DNA of 64,000 nt, taken from Lysobacterales bacterium (GTDB lineage: Bacteria > Pseudomonadota > Gammaproteobacteria > Xanthomonadales > SZUA-36). Position 1 is the first letter of the stretch; every line of letters starts with the position of its first letter. The position numbers and the translations under genes were made by a program. The DNA lies in contig JABAAB010000014.1 of the NCBI GenBank assembly GCA_014238945.1, positions 1 to 64,000 on the forward strand, read 5' to 3'. This document shows, one piece after another, positions 36,190 to 44,505 of this stretch. The notes under the pieces are model-generated. The model did not search any database. It was not told the DNA's origin and saw only the letters and a list, made by a program, of their open reading frames with translations.

Positions 36190-37356
36190 GTGAGCCTGTT
36201 CCGAACCGAACGTCAACGCAGTCTGGCGGGTGTTATTGCCGCAATGGCGGTGGTCAACCTGGTCTATGGCATTACCTTTCCCTTGCTGGCCCTGGTGCTG
36301 GACGCACAGGAGGTCAGCAAGTCGTTGATCGGTTTGAGCACCATCGTGCAGGCACTTGCCGTGATCGCAATTGCCCCTTTTGCACCCCGGTTGTTGTCAC
36401 GATTTTCACCGTCGCGGCTGATGCAAACCATGACGGTCATGCTCGCAATGTTGTTTATCGTTGCGGGTATGTACCAGAATGTCTGGTTCTGGTTCCCACT
36501 CAGATTCATTATCGGTGCAGCAACGGCGATGCTGTGGATTGCCAGTGAAGCCCTGATAAATGAAATGGCAACAGAGCGCTGGCGGGGCCGGATCATCGGG
36601 ATTTATGCCTCGGTAGGAGCCGCCGGATTTGCACTGGGTCCATTGTTGCTGATCATGACCGGTTCGCATGGCATGGCACCTTTTTACACCACCAGTATTA
36701 TGGTTCTGCTTGCGGGTTTGCCATTATATTTTGTTACTCGGCGTCCCCTTGCCCACGGGCAGGGGCATGGGGAGGGTGTGTGGAAAATGTTCCTGCTCGC
36801 CCCGGTCATCATGCTGGCCAACGTGGTCTATGCAGCATCGGCTGAATCCCTGATTACCTTTTTTGCCCTCTATGGTATGCACATGGGAATCTCAGAACAA
36901 TTTTCACTGGGACTGATGACCCTGATGGGTGCGGGGGGTATGGTGTTGGTGTTGCCCCTGGGGTGGGTGGCTGATCATGTAAACCGAATGGGCATGTTGG
37001 TATTTGTGTTGCTGTTCACCATGGTGGGTCTGCTGGCCTTTCCCTATGTATTGCAATTGACCCCCGCCATGATTTACGTCTTTGCATTTGTATTTGGGGG
37101 TGTGGAAGGAATGATTTATACACTGGGTGTGGTGCTGATCGGCGAACGCTTCAAGGGAGCGCAATTGACCGCCGCAACCACGGCATTTTCCGCCTGCTGG
37201 GGTGCCGGCACGGTATTGGGTCCATTGATGGTGGGTGTGGGTATGGACTGGTTTGGCAGCGAGTCCATGGTCTATATTATATTCGTCTTCTTTCTGATCT
37301 ATCTGCCCATGCCGGTAACGGTCTGGTTGCGATCATTGAAGCGCCGCGTTCGGTGA
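36190..37356 (+). CDS. MFS transporter
   Basis: A 388-residue protein with twelve hydrophobic segments of the major facilitator superfamily. The conserved cytoplasmic loop after helix 2 is replaced by APRLLSRFSPSRLM, and TERWRGRIIGIYASVG resembles the equivalent between helices 4 and 5. The C-terminal half has GWVADHVNRMG as the loop between helices 8 and 9 with the D-x-x-x-R element. The GTG start at 36190 has no strong ribosome site. Substrate unknown; an efflux pump for small molecules is most likely. It follows the AhpD-like gene with a 91-base gap. Confidence 0.82.
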   Translation: MSLFRTERQRSLAGVIAAMAVVNLVYGITFPLLALVLDAQEVSKSLIGLSTIVQALAVIAIAPFAPRLLSRFSPSRLMQTMTVMLAMLFIVAGMYQNVWFWFPLRFIIGAATAMLWIASEALINEMATERWRGRIIGIYASVGAAGFALGPLLLIMTGSHGMAPFYTTSIMVLLAGLPLYFVTRRPLAHGQGHGEGVWKMFLLAPVIMLANVVYAASAESLITFFALYGMHMGISEQFSLGLMTLMGAGGMVLVLPLGWVADHVNRMGMLVFVLLFTMVGLLAFPYVLQLTPAMIYVFAFVFGGVEGMIYTLGVVLIGERFKGAQLTAATTAFSACWGAGTVLGPLMVGVGMDWFGSESMVYIIFVFFLIYLPMPVTVWLRSLKRRVR

Positions 37357-37428
37357 GATTTGCCGGTTCTGTCTTGATCCGGACAAAATCTTATTCAGAT
37401 CTTCATGGCGATCAGCCAACCGGGGTTG

Positions 37429-37848
37429 TCACCAGCTTCCCGTATTGCCCATGGATGCCCAGGGTTCCTGCGCTGGCAAAGAGCCCCCTTTTTGCAGCAG
37501 TTCTATTGAGATACCGTCTGGGGAACGTACAAAGGCCATGTGACCATCTCTGGGCGGTCTGTTGATGGTGACGCCGGCCTCCATCAATTGCTGGCATAGT
37601 GCATAAATATCATCGACAGCATAGGCCAGGTGCCCGAAGTTGCGTCCACCACCATAATCCTCAGGATCCCAGTTCCAGGTCAATTCAAGCTGGGCGGACT
37701 CATCACCCGGGGCAGACAGGAACACCAGTGTAAAGCGACCTGCAGGCACTTCCCGGCGTCTGATTTCCACCAGTCCCAGTTTGGTACAGTAGAATTCGAG
37801 TGACTTCTCCAGGTCGTTCACACGAACCATGGTATGCAGGTATTTCAT
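37429..37848 (-). CDS. VOC-family protein (lactoylglutathione lyase-like)
   Basis: 139 residues from ATG 37848, with AGGAG ten bases upstream; a longer frame reaches into the ligase gene. The paired beta-alpha-beta-beta-beta modules of glyoxalase I are clear: MKYLHTMVRVNDLEKSLEFY opens the first, YCTKLGLVEIRRRE and TLVFLSAP follow, GGGRNFGHLAYAVDD opens the second and SPDGISIELLQ closes it. Metal ligands at H5, E-x (QLELTW), H-x (FGHLAY) and E (SIELLQ) fit a glyoxalase I arrangement. It is the last gene of the ligase/symporter run and may detoxify methylglyoxal or act on a thiol conjugate. Confidence 0.85.
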   Translation of the reverse strand: MKYLHTMVRVNDLEKSLEFYCTKLGLVEIRRREVPAGRFTLVFLSAPGDESAQLELTWNWDPEDYGGGRNFGHLAYAVDDIYALCQQLMEAGVTINRPPRDGHMAFVRSPDGISIELLQKGGSLPAQEPWASMGNTGSW

Positions 37849-37879
37849 CGTACAATTTCTCCTGATGAAGCGGCTGGGT

Positions 37880-39187
37880 TTAGCGAATACGATTGTCCAC
37901 AATTCTCACGGCCTTTCCCTGTGAACGGGCAACACCACCCACGTCGCGCAATTCGATGATGGAACTGACCCCGATAATGGACTTTATATTGTGTGCGAGT
38001 TTAGCCGCCACCTGTGATCGTTGATCTTCTGCCAGTTGGTTAAATTCGGCAGCGAGTTCCACCAGAACCCGCATCCTGTCCATCCGCTTTTCGGTAAAGA
38101 GCTCTATTTGGTAATGGGGGGAACACTGTTCCAGCTTGAGTATTTGTTCCTCGATCTGGGTCGGGAAAACATTAACCCCTCGTATGATCATCATGTCGTC
38201 GCTGCGGCCGGTGATCTTGTCCATGCGGCGCATACTGCGTGCGGAACCCGGTAACAGACGAGTGAGATCCCGGGTCCGGTAACGGATGATCGGCAGGGCC
38301 TCTTTGGTCAGGGACGTAAAAACCAGTTCGCCATACGCACCGTTTTCTACCACCTCCCCACTTGAAGGGTCAATGATCTCGGGATAAAAATGGTCTTCCC
38401 AGATATGCGGGCCATCCTTGGTCTCGACACACTCACTGGCCACACCCGGGCCGATCACCTCGGATAAACCATAGATGTCCACCGCATCCATTCCACAGCG
38501 GGTCTCAATTTCTGTACGCATGGCATCGGTCCAGGGTTCTGCACCGAATATTCCCACACGCAATGAGGACTGCGCCAGGTCCATTCCCTGGCGATCGAAT
38601 TCATCGGCCAGGTTCAGAAGATAGGACGGCGTACACATGATGATGTCCGGTTCAAAATCCCGAATCAGCTGAACCTGTTTCTCGGTCTGGCCACCCGACA
38701 TCGGGATCACTGTGGCACCGAGACGTTCCGCACCGTAGTGTGCACCCAGGCCACCGGTAAAAAGTCCGTATCCGTAGGCGATGTGTACCTTGTCGTTTCT
38801 TGTGCCACCCGCAGCACGGATGGATCGTGCGCAAACATCTGCCCACATGTCGATATCATTTTGTGTATACCCGACCACGGTCGGCTGACCGGTGGTACCA
38901 CTGGATGCATGAACACGCACGACCTCGCTCATCGGTACCGCAAACATGTTAAAGGGATAGTTGTCACGCAAATCCAGCTTGGTGGTCAATGGGAACCGGC
39001 CAAGGTCTGCCAGGGAATTGAGATCGTCCGGGTGGATTCCGGCATCATCAAAGGTCAACTTGTAGTGGGGAACATTGTCATAGGCATGCTGCAGACTGCG
39101 CTTCATCCTTGCCAATTGCAGTGCTTGCAACTCATCCAGGCTGGCTTTTTCAATGGGTTCAAGTTGTGCGTGGTCGATCCTGTTCAT
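37880..39187 (-). CDS. paaK: Phenylacetate-CoA ligase PaaK
   Basis: Adenylate-forming ligase of 435 residues that makes an aryl-acetyl-CoA from phenylacetate, ATP and CoA in the cytoplasm. The P-loop-like motif HASSGTTGQPTVVGYT is intact, as are YGLFTGGLGAHYG, MSGGQTEKQVQLI, the Y-G-L-S-E hinge (VDIYGLSEVIGPGV) and the C-terminal GRSDDMMIIRGVNVFPTQIE block that is diagnostic of PaaK. The start at ATG 39187 overlaps the symporter stop (ATGA), with AAGGAG upstream; an earlier in-frame start inside the symporter gene is unlikely. Its co-translation with a symporter fits import and activation of arylacetates. Confidence 0.92.
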   Translation of the reverse strand: MNRIDHAQLEPIEKASLDELQALQLARMKRSLQHAYDNVPHYKLTFDDAGIHPDDLNSLADLGRFPLTTKLDLRDNYPFNMFAVPMSEVVRVHASSGTTGQPTVVGYTQNDIDMWADVCARSIRAAGGTRNDKVHIAYGYGLFTGGLGAHYGAERLGATVIPMSGGQTEKQVQLIRDFEPDIIMCTPSYLLNLADEFDRQGMDLAQSSLRVGIFGAEPWTDAMRTEIETRCGMDAVDIYGLSEVIGPGVASECVETKDGPHIWEDHFYPEIIDPSSGEVVENGAYGELVFTSLTKEALPIIRYRTRDLTRLLPGSARSMRRMDKITGRSDDMMIIRGVNVFPTQIEEQILKLEQCSPHYQIELFTEKRMDRMRVLVELAAEFNQLAEDQRSQVAAKLAHNIKSIIGVSSIIELRDVGGVARSQGKAVRIVDNRIR

Positions 39188-40737
39188 GATTGCTCCTTCA
39201 CTGGCCCAATCTCGGAGCGTATCCATTGTGAATCAAATAATTCGGCTTCCGCCAAAGCCCGCTGACTTTTATCTGTTACAGAAAACCAGAAGGAGAACAC
39301 CAGGTTTGCCAGCATGGCGAACAGGGTGGGGTAATTATAGGGGAAGACCGGTTCATCAAAGCCAAACACGGTTACCCAGACTGTCGGACCCAGCATGACC
39401 AGGATCAGGGCGGTGGCCAGACCGGCGTAGCCACCGGCCAGTGCCCCACGGGTGGTAAACCGGGACCAGTACATGGAAAGAAACATCACCGGGAAGTTCA
39501 CACTGGCGGCAATCGCCAGGGCGATCAGTGCCAGCACCGCAACATTTTCACCTTCCAGCAGAATTGCAAGCGCCATCGTGGTCAAACCGATGACCAGGGT
39601 GGTGATACGGGATATCTTCAGTTCGGTATCCCGGTCGTTTTGTCCATGGCGGAGCACATTGGCATAGATGTCGTGAGAGACCGCGGCGGCAGCCGAAAGT
39701 GTCAGGCCGGACACAACGGCCAGAATGGTGGCGAAAGCCACAGCCGAAATAAAACCCAGGAACAGGTCACCGCCTATGACCTTGGATAGATGCACGGCGG
39801 ACATGTTCGAACCACCGATCAGACTACCCTCGACGGTCAGGAATTCCGGATTGTTGGTGACAAAAACTATGGCACCCAGACCGATGATAAATATCAGGCT
39901 CTGAAAGTAACCGATAAAACCGATGGCGTAGGCCACTGATCGCCTGGCCTGGAGAGCATCGGGAACGGTGAAAAATCGCATCAGTACATGGGGCAATCCG
40001 GCAGTGCCGAACACAAAGGCCAGACCAATAGAGATGATGGTAATCATATCGGTGAAAATCACACCGGGTACCATTATGGCGGCCCCCTGTGGGTGCTCAG
40101 CTACCGCTGCAACCACCAGGTCAGAGAAACTGAAACTCATCATCGACATGACACCAAAAGCGATGATTGTGCCGCCGGTGAGCAGCAACACGGCCTTGAT
40201 GGTCTGGATCCAGGTGGTCGCCAGCATCCCGCCGAACATGACATACAGTGTCATCAAAACACCCACCAGTACTACGGCCACACCATACGGTAAACCAAAC
40301 AGAATCTGGATCAACGCACCCGCGCCCACCATCTGTGCCAGCAGGTAGGGTATGGCAACGGCCAGTGACCCGACCGCTGACATGGTCCTTACCGGTTTTC
40401 GATCCAGACGGAAAGCAACCACATCGGAAAAAGTGTATTGACCGAGGTTTCTGAGCCGTTCGGCCACCAACAGCAGGATCACAGCCCAACCCAGGGTGCC
40501 ACCAATGACGAACAGCATCGCGTCCATACCGGTGCTGTAGACCAGTGCAGTAACCCCCAGAAAGGTAGCCGCCGACATGAAGTCACCGGCTATGGCCAGA
40601 CCGTTTTGCATACCACCGATGCTGTTGCCGGCAGCATAGAAGTCAGATCTCGTCCTGGTGCGTTTCGATGCCCAGACCGTGATACCCAGGGTTACCCCGA
40701 CGAACAGGAAAAACATGACGATGGCGTTGATGTTCAT
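39184..40737 (-). CDS. Sodium:solute symporter (ActP/PaaL-like)
   Basis: A 517-residue SSS-family symporter with about 13 helices. The family signature appears as SRTRSDFYAAGNSIGGMQNG-type sequence near the N-terminus, followed by GDFMSAATFLGVTALVY and the Na+-site region of helix 8. VSGLTLSAAAAVSHDIYANV is the ActP-branch motif. Its partner, a DUF485 protein, is encoded just upstream with an ATGA overlap, as in acetate permease loci. The gene for phenylacetate-CoA ligase follows with another overlap, so a carboxylate such as phenylacetate is as likely as acetate. Related SSS proteins serve as phenylacetate permeases in Pseudomonas. Confidence 0.85.
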   Translation of the reverse strand: MNINAIVMFFLFVGVTLGITVWASKRTRTRSDFYAAGNSIGGMQNGLAIAGDFMSAATFLGVTALVYSTGMDAMLFVIGGTLGWAVILLLVAERLRNLGQYTFSDVVAFRLDRKPVRTMSAVGSLAVAIPYLLAQMVGAGALIQILFGLPYGVAVVLVGVLMTLYVMFGGMLATTWIQTIKAVLLLTGGTIIAFGVMSMMSFSFSDLVVAAVAEHPQGAAIMVPGVIFTDMITIISIGLAFVFGTAGLPHVLMRFFTVPDALQARRSVAYAIGFIGYFQSLIFIIGLGAIVFVTNNPEFLTVEGSLIGGSNMSAVHLSKVIGGDLFLGFISAVAFATILAVVSGLTLSAAAAVSHDIYANVLRHGQNDRDTELKISRITTLVIGLTTMALAILLEGENVAVLALIALAIAASVNFPVMFLSMYWSRFTTRGALAGGYAGLATALILVMLGPTVWVTVFGFDEPVFPYNYPTLFAMLANLVFSFWFSVTDKSQRALAEAELFDSQWIRSEIGPVKEQS

Positions 40738-41045
40738 CGGTCCACGGCCTCGATCACTTTTCGTTCAAGGGGCGAAAATACATGGTTGGCAAGCCACACG
40801 TAAACCAGTGTAATCGTGAACGTAGCGGCCAGTATGGCGTAACCCATCCATATACCCAACGGTACCATGCCCCCTTCAATTACCGGCCGTGCCAGGACTT
40901 CAGGTGTAAAAACGGACATCATCCCGAAGGCCAGATAAAGTGTCAGCAGGAAAATCAGAAAACTCCACGATATCCGGCGACGTACACGCACCAGTTTCCT
41001 GAAGTCTTCATTGATCAGGATTTGCTTGTCTGCCTGATTTAGCAT
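40734..41045 (-). CDS. DUF485 small membrane protein, partner of the symporter
   Basis: A 103-residue protein with two transmembrane helices (FLIFLLTLYLAFGMMSVFTP and the C-terminal AILAATFTITLVYVWLANH). The conserved N-terminal L-x-R-R-R-IS motif (VRVRRRISWSFL) and the downstream EVLARP are those of YjcH-type proteins that precede ActP symporters in one operon. The TGA overlaps the symporter ATG. Its role is likely stability or assembly of the symporter. The 139 bases upstream contain three copies of a 9-base repeat. Confidence 0.88.
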   Translation of the reverse strand: MLNQADKQILINEDFRKLVRVRRRISWSFLIFLLTLYLAFGMMSVFTPEVLARPVIEGGMVPLGIWMGYAILAATFTITLVYVWLANHVFSPLERKVIEAVDR

Positions 41046-41150
41046 AATGATTGCTTCCCGGTATTGATCTTTATTCAGGGATTTCGGTTGATCCGAAACT
41101 GTTAATAACCGGGCTCATGGTCCCGTTGATGAGCGGACGAATACCTACCA

Positions 41151-41190
41151 GTCTCATTCCGATCTGTCTCATTCAAATGTCGTCTCATTC
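41151..41190 (-). repeat. Three direct 9-base repeats after the amine dehydrogenase operon
   Basis: GAATGAGAC on the minus strand (GTCTCATTC on plus) occurs at 41151-41159, 41166-41174 and 41182-41190, spaced 15 and 16 bases. The rightmost copy includes the stop codon of the cytochrome gene. The spacing is less than two helical turns, so it could be a regulatory binding site for the downstream operon or a slippage product. The rest of the 139-base gap is unremarkable. Confidence 0.5.
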
Positions 41191-41631
41191 AGGTATCGCA
41201 GTTGGCCGGCCGGTCTCAAATTGCGCGACCAGTCCTGCACGCACATCGCCGACATTGGTCAATGGCTGGCGAAACTGTGTGATCTCCAGGGTGGTATAAG
41301 GAGTAAAATCATAGGGCAGTTCATCACCGCTGAAATTTTTCAGGATCCAGTTCAACACATCGGCCACTTCGGCATCGGTCAGCGCCGACTGGGAAGTTCC
41401 GGGAACCTGGATCAGGAATTCCCGTCCACCTTCAACCTGTAAAAACCGGCCCACATCTTGTTTGAGTGCTGGTACCTTGCCCGGAGTGGCAGAGCCATCC
41501 GCCAGGTGGCAGCCCTGGCAATGCATGATGTAATTGATCCGGGCGGCGGTCTTTCCCTGCGCCTGGGCGGCCATGCAATAAAGGACCAGGGAAATTCCGA
41601 CCATGATCCTGCACGGCCATGGTCTGCTCAT
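41185..41631 (-). CDS. Periplasmic monoheme c-type protein of the amine dehydrogenase operon
   Basis: 148 residues, starting at ATG 41631, which overlaps the aauA stop (ATGA). A signal peptide (IMVGISLVLYCMAAQAQ) is followed by one c-heme site, CQGCH at residues 38-42. No Met or His occurs anywhere after His42, so the usual sixth heme ligand of a class I cytochrome is missing; a Tyr, a Lys or an open site is implied (Tyr residues lie in LPYDFTPYT). The region GREFLIQVPGTSQSALTDAE is probably the family core. As the fifth gene of the operon it could accept electrons from the quinone cofactor or assist its maturation. A dedicated azurin or amicyanin is not encoded nearby. Confidence 0.82.
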   Translation of the reverse strand: MSRPWPCRIMVGISLVLYCMAAQAQGKTAARINYIMHCQGCHLADGSATPGKVPALKQDVGRFLQVEGGREFLIQVPGTSQSALTDAEVADVLNWILKNFSGDELPYDFTPYTTLEITQFRQPLTNVGDVRAGLVAQFETGRPTAIPE

Positions 41632-42155
41632 CCAGATTCTTCTGTAGCCAGACCGAGGACCACGGCAGCTGAGCAGTTGTAGGCAATATCCACGGATGAT
41701 CCTGCACACCAATTGATGTCGTTGGACAAGAACGGCTGATATACCGGACGGTCACGTTCATTGCGAGTACACAGGCAGCGACCACAACTCGATTTGCCAC
41801 AACAGTCGTTATAGGAAACGATGTAGTCCTTACCATCCACGGGGTTGGTGCAGGTGCCGATCCAGGTGATGGGGGAAACGACGGTCCCGGGGGGGCAGGT
41901 GTTGTAGCTTCCCCCACAGCAGTCACAAAGAAATCCGTCGATGGCACAATAACGCCAGTAATCACAGCTTTTCGGGTCACCTGTTTCTGTGGGTGCAGCG
42001 GGACGGGTGCTTTCGCTTGCCCTGGCTACCGGCAGCAAGGGAACAGCCGCAGCGCCAACCATCAGTGTGCCGACCCGGGCGATAAAGCTCCTGCGGGAGC
42101 TCTGCCGTGCCACGGACCTTGCGGAATTTTCGGAAAATTTGTCCAGCCATTTCAT
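41628..42155 (-). CDS. aauA: Aromatic amine dehydrogenase small subunit (TTQ-bearing)
   Basis: Small beta subunit of 175 residues, carrying tryptophan tryptophylquinone. A twin-arginine signal (SSRRSFIARVG) leads to a Cys-rich mature chain. The TTQ pair is Trp98 (SPITWIGTC) and Trp149 (SNDINWCAG), 51 residues apart as in characterised enzymes. The catalytic Asp is Asp117, in SYNDCCGK. There are 14 Cys, two more than in methylamine dehydrogenase, matching the aromatic-amine branch, as do FLCDCCGG and NPVDGKDY. The Thr that follows the last Cys in characterised enzymes is Ser162 here. The product is folded in the cytoplasm or with the help of the E and D proteins and exported by Tat. It is fourth of five genes and lies 37 bases after aauD. 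Confidence 0.9.
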   Translation of the reverse strand: MKWLDKFSENSARSVARQSSRRSFIARVGTLMVGAAAVPLLPVARASESTRPAAPTETGDPKSCDYWRYCAIDGFLCDCCGGSYNTCPPGTVVSPITWIGTCTNPVDGKDYIVSYNDCCGKSSCGRCLCTRNERDRPVYQPFLSNDINWCAGSSVDIAYNCSAAVVLGLATEESG

Positions 42156-42192
42156 TGATGCTCTCCGTTACGCCCGTGTTGCCTGGTCAAAT

Positions 42193-42813
42193 TCAGGCAA
42201 CACCCTGCTCTTGATTCTGTTGCTTGGTCTTCAGGTATTCCTGAATCGATGCCACTCCCTGTGCCCTGGCTTCAAACAGGCTTTCTATATGTTCCCTGCT
42301 GTTGACCAGACCCCGTGCACACAGGACACCATTTTCATCGATCAGCGCTGCAAATGGCAGTTTGGCCACCTGCATGGTCATACCGAGTTCCGCTGAAAGC
42401 ACATAGGGCCAGGAATCCAGCTGTTGCTTTGCCAGCCATGCCCGGTGTTTGTCTTCTTCACCATCACTGGCCAATACGATATCCAGCCATGTAGCCTCAC
42501 TTTTGCGCATGGCACGCAATACCGGTATCAGGGTTTTGCACACGGGACAGTTCGGTGAAAGAAAAAACAACAGGGAACTCTTTCCATCGGGCCGCTTACC
42601 ACCGATCTGTAATTTCTCACCGGACAGTGTTTGCAGCTTAAAAACCGGTGCCAGTTCACCAGTCTTGAGACCTTTCCCCGACATCAATGCTCCCGCGGGT
42701 GCAACCCGTTCGTAGAGTACGCCGATCTGGCGAATCAGTGCAAAAATCACCGTTGCCAGCACCAGCACGAGTATCCACAGGATGATATTTGAAATGATAA
42801 GTGTATTGATCAT
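42193..42813 (-). CDS. aauD: Amine dehydrogenase maturation protein (MauD/AauD-like)
   Basis: A 206-residue thioredoxin-fold protein anchored by an N-terminal helix (IISNIILWILVLVLATVIFA). The redox motif is CPVC in FFLSPNCPVCKTLIPVL, preceded by the APVFKLQTLSGEKL strand typical of AhpC/ResA-like domains. In amine dehydrogenase systems this protein is needed to form the many disulfides of the small subunit. The start at ATG 42813 overlaps the aauE stop (ATGA); longer in-frame starts lie inside aauE. The C-terminus is Gln/Glu-rich. Confidence 0.9.
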   Translation of the reverse strand: MINTLIISNIILWILVLVLATVIFALIRQIGVLYERVAPAGALMSGKGLKTGELAPVFKLQTLSGEKLQIGGKRPDGKSSLLFFLSPNCPVCKTLIPVLRAMRKSEATWLDIVLASDGEEDKHRAWLAKQQLDSWPYVLSAELGMTMQVAKLPFAALIDENGVLCARGLVNSREHIESLFEARAQGVASIQEYLKTKQQNQEQGVA

Positions 42814-43346
42814 ATTTCGTTCTTCAGTTCCGCCATGCGAGGGGCCTGGACCAGTAGTTGACTGATCCCGGCGTACAAACCACTGGCAACCAGCACAGCC
42901 AGTACGATGGTCAGCAAATCCAGCCAATTCAGGGGTCTCAATGCTGGCTGGCTCATACCCAGCAAGACCAGACCTGTGAATATGCCGTTTCTGATAACCA
43001 GCCACCATGAGAGTGTCAGGCTGGAGTCGGGCCCGCCACAACCACAGTCGATCTCCCGTCTGCCCCTGAACAGGTTGATGCCGATTGCCACCGAATACAG
43101 AATGAGCAAAAAGGCCATGGCAGTCAGACCGGGGTTTCGTGAGGTGCTGAACAATACAGCAATTGCTGCCGCCAACTCGATCACGATCAAACACACCGAG
43201 GTAAAACCGGTCAGGCCGGTCGGAATAAGGCCGTAATCTTCCAGGCTTGCCCTGAACACCGCCGGTGCACGCAATTTTTGTATGGCTGCGAGCAGGAACA
43301 GCAATGACATGCAGAGGCTGATGATGATGGTTACGACGGGATCCAT
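42810..43346 (-). CDS. aauE: Amine dehydrogenase maturation membrane protein (MauE/AauE-like)
   Basis: 178 residues with four to five transmembrane helices (MSLLFLLAAIQKLRAPAVF, LIVIELAAAIAVLFS, AMAFLLILYSVAIGINLF, LTIVLAVLVASGLYAG). The conserved REIDCGCGG motif follows helix 3 and is diagnostic for MauE/DoxX-related proteins. It probably relays electrons to AauD for disulfide formation in the small subunit. The start at ATG 43346 lies 20 bases after aauB and the stop overlaps aauD. Confidence 0.9.
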   Translation of the reverse strand: MDPVVTIIISLCMSLLFLLAAIQKLRAPAVFRASLEDYGLIPTGLTGFTSVCLIVIELAAAIAVLFSTSRNPGLTAMAFLLILYSVAIGINLFRGRREIDCGCGGPDSSLTLSWWLVIRNGIFTGLVLLGMSQPALRPLNWLDLLTIVLAVLVASGLYAGISQLLVQAPRMAELKNEI

Positions 43347-43365
43347 GACTTCTTTTTCGACTCCT

Positions 43366-44505
43366 TCAGGGAGTTTGCAACAAGGTGGGTGTAAATCCGA
43401 TCTCACCTACGCTGCGTAAATGTTTCCCGCTGATGGCGTCATAAACATCCAGGGTCGGATTTCCGATAAAAATGGAGAACATCAGCGGGGCATCGTCTTT
43501 GCTGACCTGTATGGACGTCGCAATGTCATTGAGTTTGATTTTCTGTAGCTGCTGTTGTTTTTCCAGGTCATAGACCCATACGTCCATACCGGGATCCTTG
43601 TGGGTGAAAACTTCACCCTGGTGCACCAGTGCATACAACCTGCCGCTGGACTGGTGGACTGCCAGGTGCTGGATTCCACCGGGCCGCCAGGACTCGTCCC
43701 GTTCCGCGTCGCTGAACATTGACCAGGTTTTGCCGGCTATGGGTATTTCTCCGGACACATCAACCGGATAAACGTTGCCGTTGAAGGACACGAAAATCCA
43801 CGTATCGCCCCAGCGCACCGCCTTCTCTGTGACCCAGTCCTTGGCGGGATCGAAAAACGGCTCTCCGCGATGTTTGCCGACCACTTCCCCCTGGTCATCC
43901 AGGGTTACGGTCAACAGGGCACCATCGCCACACAACATATTGAAACGCCGGTCCCCTGACGGCAGCACCAGCGCACAGCCTGCCGTCTCGGTTTCACCGA
44001 CCAGACGACGTTCTTTCAGGTCCACCACACTGACCGATTGCGCAGGGGTGAAGTTGTAAACCACCAGGAAGCGGTTGTCGTCGGTGATGGAAGAGTAGTT
44101 CAGGGTCGGCATGGCGGCGAATCGCCGGGGTGGAATGACCACCTCGCCGGTGGGTTTGAGTTCACGGGTATCGTAAAAAGTGATGACATCGGTACGCTCA
44201 CCACGAATACCCCTGGAAAAATAGATTTCCGGTGAATAAATCTCGGAATAATCCGATGGCAGGGCCGGTGCGATAAAACCCATCCCGGTGCTCAACATAC
44301 CCAGAAACTTGCCGCTGTCACCATCGACCAGGTAGGCTTTGCCATCCGCCATATGATGAAACACGATATCGCTGACCCAGACCCAGTGTGGGTTGGCTTC
44401 AGCCGGCAGGACTACAGATTCCGGCCGGCTTTCGGAAACGACCTCAGCAGCGGCAGCAGCGGGCAGGGAGAGAACCAGGATCAGGAGAATCAGTTTGCGT
44501 AACAT
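43366..44505 (-). CDS. aauB: Aromatic amine dehydrogenase large subunit
   Basis: Large alpha subunit of 379 residues from ATG 44505, with a signal peptide (LILLILVLSLPAAAAAE). It is a seven-bladed beta-propeller of the amine dehydrogenase heavy-chain family: HWVWVSDIVFHHMADGKAYL, FIAPALPSDYSEIYSPEIYF with FSRGIRGERTDVITFYD, FDPAKDWVTEKAVRWGD and the C-terminal IGFTPTLLQ, which caps the propeller. With AauA it forms the heterotetramer that oxidises primary amines such as phenylethylamine or tyramine in the periplasm. It is the first gene of a five-gene operon. The 228 bases upstream hold an AT-rich promoter region and no other gene. Confidence 0.92.
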   Translation of the reverse strand: MLRKLILLILVLSLPAAAAAEVVSESRPESVVLPAEANPHWVWVSDIVFHHMADGKAYLVDGDSGKFLGMLSTGMGFIAPALPSDYSEIYSPEIYFSRGIRGERTDVITFYDTRELKPTGEVVIPPRRFAAMPTLNYSSITDDNRFLVVYNFTPAQSVSVVDLKERRLVGETETAGCALVLPSGDRRFNMLCGDGALLTVTLDDQGEVVGKHRGEPFFDPAKDWVTEKAVRWGDTWIFVSFNGNVYPVDVSGEIPIAGKTWSMFSDAERDESWRPGGIQHLAVHQSSGRLYALVHQGEVFTHKDPGMDVWVYDLEKQQQLQKIKLNDIATSIQVSKDDAPLMFSIFIGNPTLDVYDAISGKHLRSVGEIGFTPTLLQTP

